A stretch of 64,000 nt of DNA from an uncultured Lachnospiraceae bacterium (GTDB lineage Bacteria > Bacillota > Clostridia > Lachnospirales > Lachnospiraceae), in assembly GCA_910578345.1 (NCBI GenBank), contig CAJTRA010000007.1, positions 79,136-143,135 of the forward strand, in the 5' to 3' direction. The notes below the pieces were generated by a model that was given only the letters and a program-made list of their open reading frames with translations, did no database searches and was not told where the DNA came from. How positions within the stretch are numbered: the stretch's first letter is position 1; each line of letters begins with the position of its first letter. Below, one piece after another: positions 25,533 to 35,666 of this stretch. The position numbers and the translations under genes were made by a program.

Positions 25533-26987
25533 ATGGACAGACAGAATCTAACCCTGCTCACGGACTTATATGAGCTGACCATGATGCAAGGCTATTTCAA
25601 GAACAAGGACCGCAACGAGACCGTCATATTTGATGCCTTCTACCGCAGTAACCCCTGTGACGGGGGCTTTGCGATCGCAGCAGGCTTAGAGCAGTTGATC
25701 CAATATATCAAAGAACTTCACTTTAGCGAGGGGGACATTGCTTATCTCGCAAGCCTCGGTATTTTCAGCAAGGACTTCCTGGATTATCTGAAAGACTTCA
25801 AATTCACGGGTGATATCTATGCCATCCCGGAAGGTACTGTCGTCTTTCCCAGGGAGCCATTGGTCAAAGTCATCGCGCCCATCATGCAGGCACAGTTAGT
25901 TGAGACGGCGATTTTAAATATCATCAATCACCAGAGCCTGATCGCCACCAAGGCAGCCAGGGTCTGCTATGCCGCCCATGGCGACGGCATCATGGAATTC
26001 GGCCTGCGTCGTGCACAGGGACCGGATGCCGGCACATACGGCGCCAGAGCTGCGGTCATTGGCGGCTGCGTAGGCACCTCCAATGTTCTGTGCGGTCAGC
26101 TGTTTGACGTACCGGTGAAGGGCACCCATGCCCACAGTTGGATCATGAGCTTTCCGGACGAATACACCGCTTTCAAGACTTACGCGGATATGTATCCTTC
26201 TGCCTGCATTCTTCTGGTTGACACCTACGACACGTTAAAGTCCGGCGTTCCCAACGCCATCCGCGTCTTTACTGAGATGCGCAAGGCAGGCATTCCCCTG
26301 ACCTTCTACGGCATCCGCTTAGACAGCGGCGATCTTGCCTATCTGTCCAAGAAAGCGCGCAAGATGTTAGATGCAGCGGGCTTCCCGGATGCTGTCATCT
26401 CCGCTTCCAATGACTTAGACGAATTCCTGATCCAGAGCCTGAAGGAGCAGGGCGCCGCCATCACTTCCTGGGGTGTTGGCACGCACCTGATCACTTCGAA
26501 AGACTGCCCTTCCTTTGGCGGCGTGTATAAACTGGCGGCCATTATGGGAGAAGACGGCAGGTTCATTCCGAAGATTAAATTATCCGAAAATTCGGAGAAG
26601 GTGACCAACCCAGGCAACAAGACCATCTACCGCGTCTACGAGAAAGAAAGCGGCAAAGTGAAAGCAGACCTGATCTGTCTGGTGGAAGAGCAGTTCGATG
26701 AGAAAGATCCGCTGCTTTTGTTCGACCCCAACGAACCCTGGAAGAAGACAAAACTGCCCGGCGGCAGCTATACCCTCCGCGAACTCATGGTTCCTGTATT
26801 CCGGAATGGAGAATGCCAGTACACCTCCCCGAAAGTCATGGATATCCGTGCTTATTGCCAGGAAGAGCAGAACACCCTCTGGGATGAGACCCGCAGATTG
26901 GTAAACCCGCACAAAGTATATGTTGATCTGTCAAGTAAATTATACGATATCAAGATTCAATTGCTGGATCAGATGAATCAGGGCTGA
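25533..26987 (+). CDS. pncB: Nicotinate phosphoribosyltransferase
   Basis: Converts nicotinate and PRPP to nicotinate mononucleotide in NAD salvage. The 484-residue length fits the longer bacterial form. Conserved segments include TDLYELTMMQGYF at the N-terminus, GLRRAQGPDAG, GTHAHSWIMSF (containing the active-site His) and GIRLDSGDLAYLS. The start at MDRQNLTLL was chosen because GGAGGA lies six bases upstream; the ATG two codons earlier sits on top of it. Two dyads upstream are candidate operators. Confidence 0.93.
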   Translation: MDRQNLTLLTDLYELTMMQGYFKNKDRNETVIFDAFYRSNPCDGGFAIAAGLEQLIQYIKELHFSEGDIAYLASLGIFSKDFLDYLKDFKFTGDIYAIPEGTVVFPREPLVKVIAPIMQAQLVETAILNIINHQSLIATKAARVCYAAHGDGIMEFGLRRAQGPDAGTYGARAAVIGGCVGTSNVLCGQLFDVPVKGTHAHSWIMSFPDEYTAFKTYADMYPSACILLVDTYDTLKSGVPNAIRVFTEMRKAGIPLTFYGIRLDSGDLAYLSKKARKMLDAAGFPDAVISASNDLDEFLIQSLKEQGAAITSWGVGTHLITSKDCPSFGGVYKLAAIMGEDGRFIPKIKLSENSEKVTNPGNKTIYRVYEKESGKVKADLICLVEEQFDEKDPLLLFDPNEPWKKTKLPGGSYTLRELMVPVFRNGECQYTSPKVMDIRAYCQEEQNTLWDETRRLVNPHKVYVDLSSKLYDIKIQLLDQMNQG

Positions 26988-27078
26988 GAAAGACAAAGTT
27001 GCGCAGTCAGTACGCATTCCTGACTCGTGAACGGTAACCATGAATCCACTGTTCAAAGATCGCGCAGCAAGAATTCAC

Positions 27079-27107
27079 TTGAAAAGTCGTTTCTGTTGCA
27101 TTATGAT
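27079..27107 (+). promoter_or_regulatory. Promoter of degV
   Basis: TTGAAA (27079-27084), 17 bp, TATGAT (27102-27107), about 30 bases before the start codon. Confidence 0.6.
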
Positions 27108-27137
27108 AATCTGTGAGAGAAACGGAGGAAATGCCAT

Positions 27138-28025
27138 ATGCTTCGTATTATTACAGATTCAGCAAGCGATCTGCCCAAAAGCTACATCGAGCAGCATCAT
27201 CTGCATGTGATCCCGACTCCTGTCGTGATCGACGATGTAGATTATCTGGACGGTAAGACCATACAAACGGAAGAATTCTACCATATCCTGGACGATATCA
27301 AACGGGATGTCAAGACTTACCATATTAATCCTGCCATGTTTACCGATGCTTTCCTGCCCTATGCCCAGGCCGGAGACAGCATTATTTATCTATGCTTTTC
27401 CACAGGAATCGCCGGTACTTACAACGCGGCTAACATAGCGCTGACAGGTATTCGCGAGGATTACCCCGATTTTGACTTGACCATCATCGATTCAAAATGT
27501 GCTTCCATCGGTTTCGGCCTGCTCGTCAATAAACTCATCACCATGCTGGAAAAGGGCGCTTCCAAAGAGGAATTGATCGAAGCAGCAGACTACTACATCG
27601 CACACATCCGGCATGTCTTCACGGTGCAGACACTGGCTTATCTGATCAAGGGAGGCCGTTTGACGAAATTTAAAGGGACTCTGGCAGAAACACTGGACAT
27701 GAAGCCTGTACTGATCGTGAATGAGCGCGGCGCTCTGGCTGTAGTGAAAACGGTACGCGGCCGGAAGAAATCTCTTCGCTTCCTGATCGAATACGCCAGG
27801 GAGAATGGTTCTCATCTGGAAAACCAGACCGTTGCCCTGTGTCACGGGGAGGATCTGGAATCCCTCAATTTTGTAAATTCATTGGTGCAGGAGAATTTTC
27901 ACCCGAAAGAAACTCTAATCTCTGTGGTAGGCTGCGCGATCGGCGCACACACAGGACGTGGTCTTGTTGGCTTCTGCTTCTTTGACGCAGATGATGGAAA
28001 ATACCGTAACTATTTCACAAACTGA
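27138..28025 (+). CDS. DegV-family fatty-acid-binding protein
   Basis: Protein of 295 residues of the DegV family. Members bind fatty acids and, as FakB proteins, present them to a fatty-acid kinase. Typical features are ITDSASDLP at the start, the TSQINP-like segment here read as KTYHINPAMFTD, the lipid-binding SxxSSGLSGTY-equivalent CFSTGIAGTYNAA, and GGRLTKFKGTL. The C-terminal CAIGAHTGRGLVGFCF is also conserved. GGAGG lies about nine bases from the ATG. The gene is a single unit with its own promoter. Confidence 0.92.
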   Translation: MLRIITDSASDLPKSYIEQHHLHVIPTPVVIDDVDYLDGKTIQTEEFYHILDDIKRDVKTYHINPAMFTDAFLPYAQAGDSIIYLCFSTGIAGTYNAANIALTGIREDYPDFDLTIIDSKCASIGFGLLVNKLITMLEKGASKEELIEAADYYIAHIRHVFTVQTLAYLIKGGRLTKFKGTLAETLDMKPVLIVNERGALAVVKTVRGRKKSLRFLIEYARENGSHLENQTVALCHGEDLESLNFVNSLVQENFHPKETLISVVGCAIGAHTGRGLVGFCFFDADDGKYRNYFTN

Positions 28026-28093
28026 TACACCTGATCTGATTATGATTTTAGGAACTGTTACTAAGAACGATCAATAAAATGAGGCATCTATTT

Positions 28094-29341
28094 ATGGAAG
28101 ACCAACAACAGACTTATACTTACCTGGAAATCGACGGTGACTTCAAGATGCGTGAACTGGATCACGGCGATCTGGAGCAGTTTAATGCCTTGCTTCAGTA
28201 CGCTTTCCAGGTCACTTCTTATGAACTTTTTCAGACCGGATGGCAGCAGGAAGAGATCAAGTATGCGAAACGTCCTATTCTGGAAGAGGCTTATGTCCTC
28301 GGATGGTTTTACCAGGATAAACTGGCATCTATGATCGTGGTCTACTCCATGAGAGTGAATATCCACGATACGATTATGCCTATGGGCGGTATCACTGGCG
28401 TAGCCACTTATCCTGAATACACCGGCCGCGGATTGATCCACTCCTTGATGCGGCGCGCTCTCGATTACATACATCAAAACGGGATGCTTCTTTCTTTTCT
28501 CTATCCTTACTCCATTCCCTTCTACCGCAGGATGGGATGGGAGATTGTGTCTGACAAGCTCACGTTCACCGTCAAGGATACCCAACTTCCTAAGATGCGC
28601 CCGGTAGACGGCATGGTAGAACGCGTCAGCTTAGATTCCGAAGATTATCACAATGTCCACTCCTACTTCGCACTGCAACGGCATGGCGCGTTGATCCGCG
28701 ATGCCCTTTCCTGGGAAGAATACTGGCGTTGGGACAATGACGACATTATTGCCGCTGTCTATTACAGCAAGGAACATAAACCACTGGGTTATGTAGTCTA
28801 CTATATTGCCAACGAAATTTTTCACATCAAAGAAATGGTCTATCTGAATATTGAGGCAAACTATGGTCTCTGGAACTATATCAGCGCCCATTTTTCCATG
28901 ATTACACAGGTACAGGGCGATAATTATTCCGGAGAGACGATGGCCTATCTGTTCGAAGACAGTGAGATCACAGAGACTATCTCGCCCTATATCATGGCCC
29001 GCATCATCGATGTCCGGGAATTCCTTTCCGAGTATCCTTTTCAGATCCAGCCTGAAGATTTTAAGCTGCATTTTCTGGTGCACGACGAGATGGCCCCCTG
29101 GAATGAGAGCGATTATATGGTGTCCTGGCACGATGGTAAGACCATCTGTGAGCAGGTTGACAACAACCAGTCCATCAACGTAGTAGAGCTGTCCATCAAT
29201 ACGCTGACTACTATGCTGATGGGATATAAAAGGCCTTCCTACCTCTATGAACATGAAAAGATCAAGACCGAATATTATATGCTGACCTGGCTGGAGCGTA
29301 TGATCCCTGTCGAGAAAGCTTATTTCTCAGATTATTTTTGA
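28094..29341 (+). CDS. Eis-like GNAT acetyltransferase
   Basis: Large GNAT protein of 415 residues resembling the Eis family, with tandem GNAT folds and a C-terminal sterol-carrier-like domain. MGGITGVATYPEYTGRGLIH carries the acetyl-CoA binding pattern, and PYSIPFYRRMGWEIV follows. The family acetylates aminoglycosides or other amines, but function here is not shown. The chosen ATG has GAGG nine bases upstream; an ATG five codons earlier is possible. It converges with the GT39-like gene, 4 bases apart. Confidence 0.85.
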   Translation: MEDQQQTYTYLEIDGDFKMRELDHGDLEQFNALLQYAFQVTSYELFQTGWQQEEIKYAKRPILEEAYVLGWFYQDKLASMIVVYSMRVNIHDTIMPMGGITGVATYPEYTGRGLIHSLMRRALDYIHQNGMLLSFLYPYSIPFYRRMGWEIVSDKLTFTVKDTQLPKMRPVDGMVERVSLDSEDYHNVHSYFALQRHGALIRDALSWEEYWRWDNDDIIAAVYYSKEHKPLGYVVYYIANEIFHIKEMVYLNIEANYGLWNYISAHFSMITQVQGDNYSGETMAYLFEDSEITETISPYIMARIIDVREFLSEYPFQIQPEDFKLHFLVHDEMAPWNESDYMVSWHDGKTICEQVDNNQSINVVELSINTLTTMLMGYKRPSYLYEHEKIKTEYYMLTWLERMIPVEKAYFSDYF

Positions 29342-29345
29342 TCGA

Positions 29346-31115
29346 TCACTGAAAATAATACACCTCACAATATTTGTTCTCAAACATCAACTCATCGTCT
29401 GAAACCTGCGCATTACTCCTCAGGATCCTGTCTGTCTGCGTCTCCTGATCGACCCCGTCAGCAACATACACCACCAATGCGTCCGCGCCCTGTATCTCTG
29501 CATCCATAAGCGCTTTCTCATCATCAGCCGATGCAAAATAGACTTTCGGATAGGCGAGTAATTCCTCCGTCACCGCCCAGATACACCACTCCGCTCCGGG
29601 CGCATACAGATAGACTGCCGGCGTATGTTCCTGCGCCTGCCTTTTCGCAAATCTAACCTGTTCTTCCGCTTCCGGATAGAGAAACACCACCTTGCCGCCC
29701 GCAAGTCCCGCTAAATCGATCAGCAGACAGAGAACCACTGCTGCCGCACAGCCATACTTTCCCCATCTTGCGACTGTCTGAACACTCCATCTGCCATTTG
29801 TCACGATCTGCCGCACTAACTGTCGTATTCCCTGAAAGAGCAGCAATACGATCATCCCATAGACCGGTAATTGATACCGGTTCGACGTATCTCCCAACAG
29901 CAGCGCCGTCTTCGATACCGTCAGGAAATAACCAACAACTGCGGCAGCAAGAAGCCAATAGGCTGCACCGCTCCCGGCATTCTCTTCCTGTATGTTCCCG
30001 TTTCCTCTTTGCAGCGCCACGGATGTCTCTTTTCCTCCCGCATCCGCTTCTTTACTGTTCCTCTCCGCCGTCTCGCCTGCCGTGCTTACGTATCGTGCAC
30101 TTACCCTCCGCAGGCTTCTTTGCCTGTAGACCGTCACAAGCAGCAACACCACTCCCAACAGCAGCGCCGAAAGCATTTTACCAAACACATATTCATCCAA
30201 CAACTCGTAGAAAAATTGCAGTCTCTGTACCGTATTCGACAGATCAAAGAAATTCTCCGTCGCCTGTGCCCCCCTTTGGCCTCGAAACATCTGACTTAAG
30301 CAGGAGGGATACGTCAGACAGGCAAAGACAAACGCGGTTCCCTGGCATATAGCGTAGCGGATACCGTTCCAGATCTTTCTCTCCCGCCATAACAGCCATA
30401 GACAAAAGACCGCTCCAAGGTAAAAGAGGAAAATGAAATAATAATACTGCGTCAAAAATCCCAGATATGTCACGACCGCCATCGGCACAAGGCACCGGCT
30501 CACAGGAAGTCTTTTCCATTTCCCTACCGCCATACGATCAGCCGCCCAGACATGCAAAAGCGCACATAACAACACAAATGTAGTCAACATTTCATACATT
30601 CTGATAAAGACAACGCCGCTCATGGCCGCCGGTGACAATCCATAGAAGGCCGTCGCCAGAAGAGTCGTCATTTCATCCCGGCCGCTCACCCGATATGCCA
30701 GATACGCCAACAATACGATATTTACACCCCACAGCGCCAGATTCACAGCCAATCCGGTCCACTTGGAAAACACACCCGGCACGAAAGATGCCGCCGTATG
30801 GAACACCCAATAGTATACTGGCGGATGTACATCCCAGGACTGCACCTGTTTCACCAGTCCATACTGGAAGCCTTGTCCCGGAAGCACCACGAATTCGTTC
30901 CGGTACACATCCCGGTCCATCCACTGCCCGTCTTCTACATAGAATCCATTTGTGCGCGCCGTAGAGTAGTAGGTGTAGTATTCGTCTTCATGAAATCCCT
31001 GTTTCTGTGTACAGAAATAAAAGGCGGCTGCCATCTGCACCGCCCAGATCACCAGAAATACTATGATAAATTTTCTTTTTCCGCTGTCATGCCATTCTCT
31101 CATGATTATCCCCAT
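29346..31115 (-). CDS. GT39-like polytopic glycosyltransferase
   Basis: Membrane protein of 589 residues with ten or more helices, of the ArnT/PMT-like superfamily that transfers sugars from polyprenyl phosphate donors. The first loop has the acidic motif GFHEDEYYTYYS, where catalytic acidic residues lie in this fold, and WDVHPPVYYW. It is the last gene of the EPS locus, 27 bases after the preceding GT2. Its role may be a side-chain sugar transfer outside the membrane, possibly using the polyprenyl-linked sugar made by the GtrB-like enzyme of the same locus. A GGAG site precedes the ATG; a second ATG four codons later is possible. Confidence 0.7.
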   Translation of the reverse strand: MGIIMREWHDSGKRKFIIVFLVIWAVQMAAAFYFCTQKQGFHEDEYYTYYSTARTNGFYVEDGQWMDRDVYRNEFVVLPGQGFQYGLVKQVQSWDVHPPVYYWVFHTAASFVPGVFSKWTGLAVNLALWGVNIVLLAYLAYRVSGRDEMTTLLATAFYGLSPAAMSGVVFIRMYEMLTTFVLLCALLHVWAADRMAVGKWKRLPVSRCLVPMAVVTYLGFLTQYYYFIFLFYLGAVFCLWLLWRERKIWNGIRYAICQGTAFVFACLTYPSCLSQMFRGQRGAQATENFFDLSNTVQRLQFFYELLDEYVFGKMLSALLLGVVLLLVTVYRQRSLRRVSARYVSTAGETAERNSKEADAGGKETSVALQRGNGNIQEENAGSGAAYWLLAAAVVGYFLTVSKTALLLGDTSNRYQLPVYGMIVLLLFQGIRQLVRQIVTNGRWSVQTVARWGKYGCAAAVVLCLLIDLAGLAGGKVVFLYPEAEEQVRFAKRQAQEHTPAVYLYAPGAEWCIWAVTEELLAYPKVYFASADDEKALMDAEIQGADALVVYVADGVDQETQTDRILRSNAQVSDDELMFENKYCEVYYFQ

Positions 31116-31142
31116 GTATCTCCATGATTCCGCTCTGCGGAA

Positions 31143-32159
31143 TTAGGCTGCGTTCTTCGCTGCCTTAGAGTGTCTTAATGTTCTTCGCACAAAGGCATGT
31201 ATCCGCCGCACCGTTTTTGGCGCTGCAGTAAGAAGCAGAAGATAGATCTTATTTTTCCCGGTAAGGTACGGATTGGTAATCGTATCCTTGCTATGTCTCC
31301 TCAGATACTTCCTGACCCGATTGTAAAAAACATTGTCTCTTTTCATCTGCCGGATTGGCACATGCAGCATATAATCAAGTCTCTGATAGAGATTGAACCG
31401 TACTGCATATTCATGCAAAACCGGATAACGTCGATCCACAAGCTCCTGCATTCGGTCCGCATTCTCTACGATATCCAGAAAGACCCTGGAAAAACTATCC
31501 TGCGACCTTCTGCGGGTCGTACTCTCCTGCCTGCATACTACATGATAGCACTGTTTTGGCAAGATCACGATCCCTCTGATCTCCTGCAGCATATCTACCA
31601 GCAGACTAAAATCCTCATTCAACACGCCCTCCGGAAACCGGTGTCTCTGGAAAAGCTCTCTTCGCACCAGCTTCGTACAGAAAGAACAATCCCCTCGATG
31701 TAACAGCAGTTCTTTCAGAAATTCTTCTGCCTCACAGAAACGGATCCGCTCAGGCGGTATACACACGTCCGGAAGCCTCCCGCCCATCTCATCCACTTCA
31801 TCCCTTGAGATCTGCACGATATCTTCCTCACACTCCTGCATGGCCCTGCTCATAAGCTCATACATATCCGGCTCAATATAGTCATCACTGTCTATGAATC
31901 CCAGATACAGCCCGGACGCCATCTCAATGCCGACATTTCTCGCCGAAGAAGCCCCGCCGTTTCTCTTATGAAACGTGCGGATTCTGGCATCCTCTTTCGC
32001 CAGCCGTTCGCACAGCGCATCTGTGCCGTCCGTAGAACCGTCGTCGATCAGAAGGATCTCCAGATTCCTATAGGTCTGTGCACAGATCGAGCGCACACAT
32101 CTTTCCAGACAGCTTATGGAATTGTACACCGGTACGATCACACTGATCTTTTCCTTCAT
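31143..32159 (-). CDS. Glycosyltransferase family 2
   Basis: Inverting GT-A glycosyltransferase of 338 residues. It has the N-terminal ISVIVPVYNS, LLIDDGSTDGT and the metal site GFIDSDDYI (DxD), with KRNGGASSARNVGIEMA between them. The C-terminal 100 residues are basic and may associate with the membrane. Donor and acceptor unknown. GGAG six bases before the ATG. It lies downstream of the two GT4 genes in the EPS locus. Confidence 0.88.
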   Translation of the reverse strand: MKEKISVIVPVYNSISCLERCVRSICAQTYRNLEILLIDDGSTDGTDALCERLAKEDARIRTFHKRNGGASSARNVGIEMASGLYLGFIDSDDYIEPDMYELMSRAMQECEEDIVQISRDEVDEMGGRLPDVCIPPERIRFCEAEEFLKELLLHRGDCSFCTKLVRRELFQRHRFPEGVLNEDFSLLVDMLQEIRGIVILPKQCYHVVCRQESTTRRRSQDSFSRVFLDIVENADRMQELVDRRYPVLHEYAVRFNLYQRLDYMLHVPIRQMKRDNVFYNRVRKYLRRHSKDTITNPYLTGKNKIYLLLLTAAPKTVRRIHAFVRRTLRHSKAAKNAA

Positions 32160-32255
32160 CCTTCACTCCACTTCCCCGCCGCGCTCCTCACAATGCGATG
32201 AAAACTACATCTCTGACGGATGCACAATAACCCAGACAGCGCCGGATCAGCCCTC

Positions 32256-33404
32256 TCAGGGCCGCAGGATCGGCGCCGCACTCAGCGGCCCTTCTTTCGC
32301 CGGTACGATCTCTCCCTGCAATAGTCCTTTCGAAAAGCGCAGAAGCTCCGCCGCCGCGTGCTCTGCATTCCACATATCCCGTATCGTCTCGTAGGCAGCC
32401 CATCCCATAGCCTTACGCGCATCCCAGTTCTCAAACAGATCGATTACCAGCGCTTCCATCTTCTCATAACTGTCTTTCGGATAGACCAGTCCGTTCTCGC
32501 CATGCCGGATCAGATAAGGAGCCGCGCCCACCTGCGCGTCGACCACTTCCACACACCCACTGTTCATCCCTTCATTCACCACTGCTCCCCAGCCCTCCAG
32601 ATAGTTACTGGTGAAAAGGTGAATATGGCACTTCTCCATCACATCCCGCACCTGCTCCGGCTTCGTATACCCATAGAACTGAAAAGCTTCCGCAAGCCCC
32701 AGCGTCTGCACATTTCTGCGGATTTCCGGCTCCAGCTCGCCATCCCCCAGCATATGCATCCGAAAGGAAAACCCTCTGTCCTGCAGCGCTTCTGCAAGTC
32801 GTACCACATACTCTGGATGTTTTAAGGGAATAAACCTTCCGGCCCACACAATATGCAGCGCTCCATCCTGTGCTTTCCTCGCCGCAAGCTGTTCCCTGCT
32901 GTAAGTGCGAAACGCCGTAAAGTACCCCCAGCAAAACAGCTTGCCCGGATAAGCCCTGATCAGGTGAAAATCAGACGCCGCATAAGCTCCCGCGCACAAC
33001 ATACAGACATTTTGTCTGCGGTATTTGATATGTTCCTGATATTTGGCAGCCAATCCGCGCGGAGAAACTGCCCTCCACTGTCCCTCTCTGTAAAGACGCT
33101 CACTCACGCGCATCGTCGTTTTGCCCAAAGCCAGCCTGGAAGCCACGATATCCTCCCGTCCCGTCCATCCAAACAGCACAACGTCACTCTCAGCAATCTT
33201 CTTAAGGCACTCATATTCCTCTTCATACAGACATTGCACATAGGGCAGACTGTGTACTTCCACGCGCCATCCCATTGCAACCCTCTCTTCTTCCATGGGC
33301 ATCGTCTGGATGAACGTAAAATTCTCTCCCAGTTCCCGGTAGAGAGCTTCACACAGTGGAATCTGATGATGGTTGATATAATTGGACACAAATGTAAAAG
33401 TCAT
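32256..33404 (-). CDS. Glycosyltransferase family 4
   Basis: GT-B fold glycosyltransferase of 382 residues. The C-terminal donor domain contains VWAGRFIPLKHPEYVVRLAE, HMLGDGELEPEIRRN and FTSNYLEGWGAVVNEGMNSG, the E-x7-E region of retaining GT4 enzymes. The N-terminal acceptor domain begins MTFTFVSNYINHHQIP, as in other EPS GT4 proteins. Its ATG overlaps the stop of the upstream GT4 by four bases, so translation is coupled. Confidence 0.88.
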   Translation of the reverse strand: MTFTFVSNYINHHQIPLCEALYRELGENFTFIQTMPMEEERVAMGWRVEVHSLPYVQCLYEEEYECLKKIAESDVVLFGWTGREDIVASRLALGKTTMRVSERLYREGQWRAVSPRGLAAKYQEHIKYRRQNVCMLCAGAYAASDFHLIRAYPGKLFCWGYFTAFRTYSREQLAARKAQDGALHIVWAGRFIPLKHPEYVVRLAEALQDRGFSFRMHMLGDGELEPEIRRNVQTLGLAEAFQFYGYTKPEQVRDVMEKCHIHLFTSNYLEGWGAVVNEGMNSGCVEVVDAQVGAAPYLIRHGENGLVYPKDSYEKMEALVIDLFENWDARKAMGWAAYETIRDMWNAEHAAAELLRFSKGLLQGEIVPAKEGPLSAAPILRP

Positions 33405-34687
33405 GAAGACATCTCCCGGTATATGCGGATCAAACGGTAATAATTCTGTTCCGCATCATGGTTTACACGCGCGTGTTTTCTGGCATTGTCAGAGAAACGC
33501 TCAACAATCGCTTCCTTTGTGAATATTTCTATGATCCTGTCCGCCAGCGCCTCCACATCGCCCGCCGGATAGAGCATCCCGTCCCCGCCGTCTGTCAGCA
33601 GGTTATGCACTCCGCCCACATCAGCCGCTACACAGGGAACCCCTAGCAGCATAGCCTCTCCGAGAGAATTCGGCGAATTCTCCAGCGCCGACGGCAGCAC
33701 GAACAGATGGCTTTTCAGGAACTGTGCTTTCATATCCTCCGCGGACAATCTGCCCAGCATCGTCACTTTATCTGTCAGATGTTCCTCTTTGATCAGTTTT
33801 CGCAGATATTTCCCATAGGCTGAAAGTTTCATCTTTTCCTGCCAGGTTTCCGTATCTATGATATTGCTGCCTGCCACATATACATGTGTTTCCGGAAACT
33901 GCTCTGTCACTTTCGGCAGAGCTTTCAGAAGATAGTGGAATCCCTTGAGCGGATAATCTCCCTGGCTTAAGAAGATACTGTAAGGCTGGCAGGCTGTCCT
34001 CTTCCACCTGTCATGATAAAAGATTCCACGCAAGGTTTCATTCAGATAATGATACTTTGCCGAAGGGTTGATCTTCATTGTCTGGGTACGGTCAAAATCT
34101 GTCCGGCCTGCTACATGGCCTGTCATGCCCAGAGCCTCTTTCTCATGCTCACCGCGCTTCTTGAATTTCTTCTGCTGTTGTTTGAGGCTGTCCTGTCTGA
34201 TTCTGTCGCGCAGCGTCACCTGCCGCTGTACTTTCACAGGCAGATCCGCCATATATTCTTCCGCGATACAGCTGCACAATCCCTGAATACTGATCAGTGT
34301 TTTCTCTGGACGTCCAAACACTCTGACGCACGCAAGGGTATGCGGGAATTCCGTTCCAAACAGATGCAGGATATCAGGTTCAAAGTCCTGCAGGATCTCC
34401 TGAAAGCGTTTCTCCAGGCCGGCATCATAGGTTTCCGGTGTATCCAGATTTTCCACGAATCCGTAACATCGGCAGGACATACTCTCGCCTAACTGCATAT
34501 TCCGCGCGAAATCACCCATCGTCTCCTCTACCGGAAAGGCAATTCCCAGCTCAATACGGTTCCTTCCCTGTTCCTGCACAACACGTTCCAATAACCCGCT
34601 CAGCCAGCCCTCTCTGTTGCTATAAGAAACTCCCAGTTGTCTGGCGATCGTAGGAATCATAATATTGCATATCCATAATACCTTCAT
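33401..34687 (-). CDS. Glycosyltransferase family 4
   Basis: GT-B glycosyltransferase of 428 residues. The donor half has SQGDYPLKGFHYLLKALPKV, then VTMLGRLSAEDMKAQFLKSH, and FVLPSALENSPNSLGEAMLL, the GT4 signature with its conserved Glu pair. The central YHYLNETLRGIFYHDRWKRT is a variable insertion. The start at MKVLWICN follows AGGGGAAAGC; ten codons further upstream there is no such site. Translationally coupled to the next GT4. Confidence 0.88.
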   Translation of the reverse strand: MKVLWICNIMIPTIARQLGVSYSNREGWLSGLLERVVQEQGRNRIELGIAFPVEETMGDFARNMQLGESMSCRCYGFVENLDTPETYDAGLEKRFQEILQDFEPDILHLFGTEFPHTLACVRVFGRPEKTLISIQGLCSCIAEEYMADLPVKVQRQVTLRDRIRQDSLKQQQKKFKKRGEHEKEALGMTGHVAGRTDFDRTQTMKINPSAKYHYLNETLRGIFYHDRWKRTACQPYSIFLSQGDYPLKGFHYLLKALPKVTEQFPETHVYVAGSNIIDTETWQEKMKLSAYGKYLRKLIKEEHLTDKVTMLGRLSAEDMKAQFLKSHLFVLPSALENSPNSLGEAMLLGVPCVAADVGGVHNLLTDGGDGMLYPAGDVEALADRIIEIFTKEAIVERFSDNARKHARVNHDAEQNYYRLIRIYREMSS

Positions 34688-34781
34688 GCTTTCCCCTTTT
34701 CCGAGCACTTCATCCATCGCTCCTCATAACGTTACCGCCCTTGTCACTTGTATCTCCTGCCTGCTTTTTCTTTATGCTGTC

Positions 34782-35627
34782 TTACCCCTTTACGCTGTAC
34801 AGCCTCTTCTTGACACTTTGATAGATCCCGGCTGTACAGGGATTCTGGGCAATCCAGGTCCGAAGCGGCGCAAGCGTCAGGATCATGACCGTCCTGTACC
34901 ATAATACCTTCCCCGCCGGCAGGTAATCCGCCACAATCTTCTTATGCTCTCTTCTCGATCTTCTCCGGTTCTCTGACGTCTCAGAGAACCCTCCTCCTTC
35001 ATAGGATGCCACCGTCACCGGCATATATACCGGTTTCGCTCCAGCCTGGTAACGGCACCACAGAAAGTGCTCATAGTCGGCGCGCACGCGGTACTGGACC
35101 TGAAATCCTCTCTCCTTACATAACGCCGCCGCATAGAAGCATGCCTGGTGACAGGGCACATTGCGATAACAGGCAAAGTCGTCGATCTTCGGGTTTGACT
35201 GTACCAACGTTCCCGTCAGCCGCTCGCAAATGTTGCCATAGAAAATATACGGCTCCTGCTGTCTCTCGTCGCTCCGTCCTTTCCCTGCTTTTTCCATCTG
35301 CTCCCGGACGTTCCAAAGCACCTTTTCATCCCAGAAACAATCTCCACAGTTCAGGAAAAAGATATAATCGCCACTGCAATGTCTGACCGCCTGATTCATA
35401 CCATCATAAATGCCGGTATCCTTCTCGCGCCGGTATACCTTGATTCGCGGATCCTTCACGGCCGCTTGCTCCAGCCTGCTCAGATAACTGATCGTAACCT
35501 CGTCCGTAGAGTCTCCATCTTTGATAATGATCTCATAATCCTGTTCTGTCTGTCCACGAATACTCTCAACTGTCTCCTGCAGTTTCTTCCCAGCATTCAG
35601 GCAGACCACTATGATACTGAAAGTCAT
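34782..35627 (-). CDS. Glycosyltransferase family 2
   Basis: GT-A enzyme of 281 residues. It opens FSIIVVCLNAGKKLQETVES and carries IIIKDGDSTD, DTGIYDGMNQAVRHCSGDY and the metal site FLNCGDCFWD, as in WcaA/WcaE-like EPS transferases. The weak ribosome site GAGAG lies before the ATG. Its neighbours are EpsG upstream and a GT4 downstream. Confidence 0.87.
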   Translation of the reverse strand: MTFSIIVVCLNAGKKLQETVESIRGQTEQDYEIIIKDGDSTDEVTISYLSRLEQAAVKDPRIKVYRREKDTGIYDGMNQAVRHCSGDYIFFLNCGDCFWDEKVLWNVREQMEKAGKGRSDERQQEPYIFYGNICERLTGTLVQSNPKIDDFACYRNVPCHQACFYAAALCKERGFQVQYRVRADYEHFLWCRYQAGAKPVYMPVTVASYEGGGFSETSENRRRSRREHKKIVADYLPAGKVLWYRTVMILTLAPLRTWIAQNPCTAGIYQSVKKRLYSVKG

Positions 35628-35666
35628 ATTCTGTTCTCTCCTGCTTTCCAGTGATCGATCATGCGT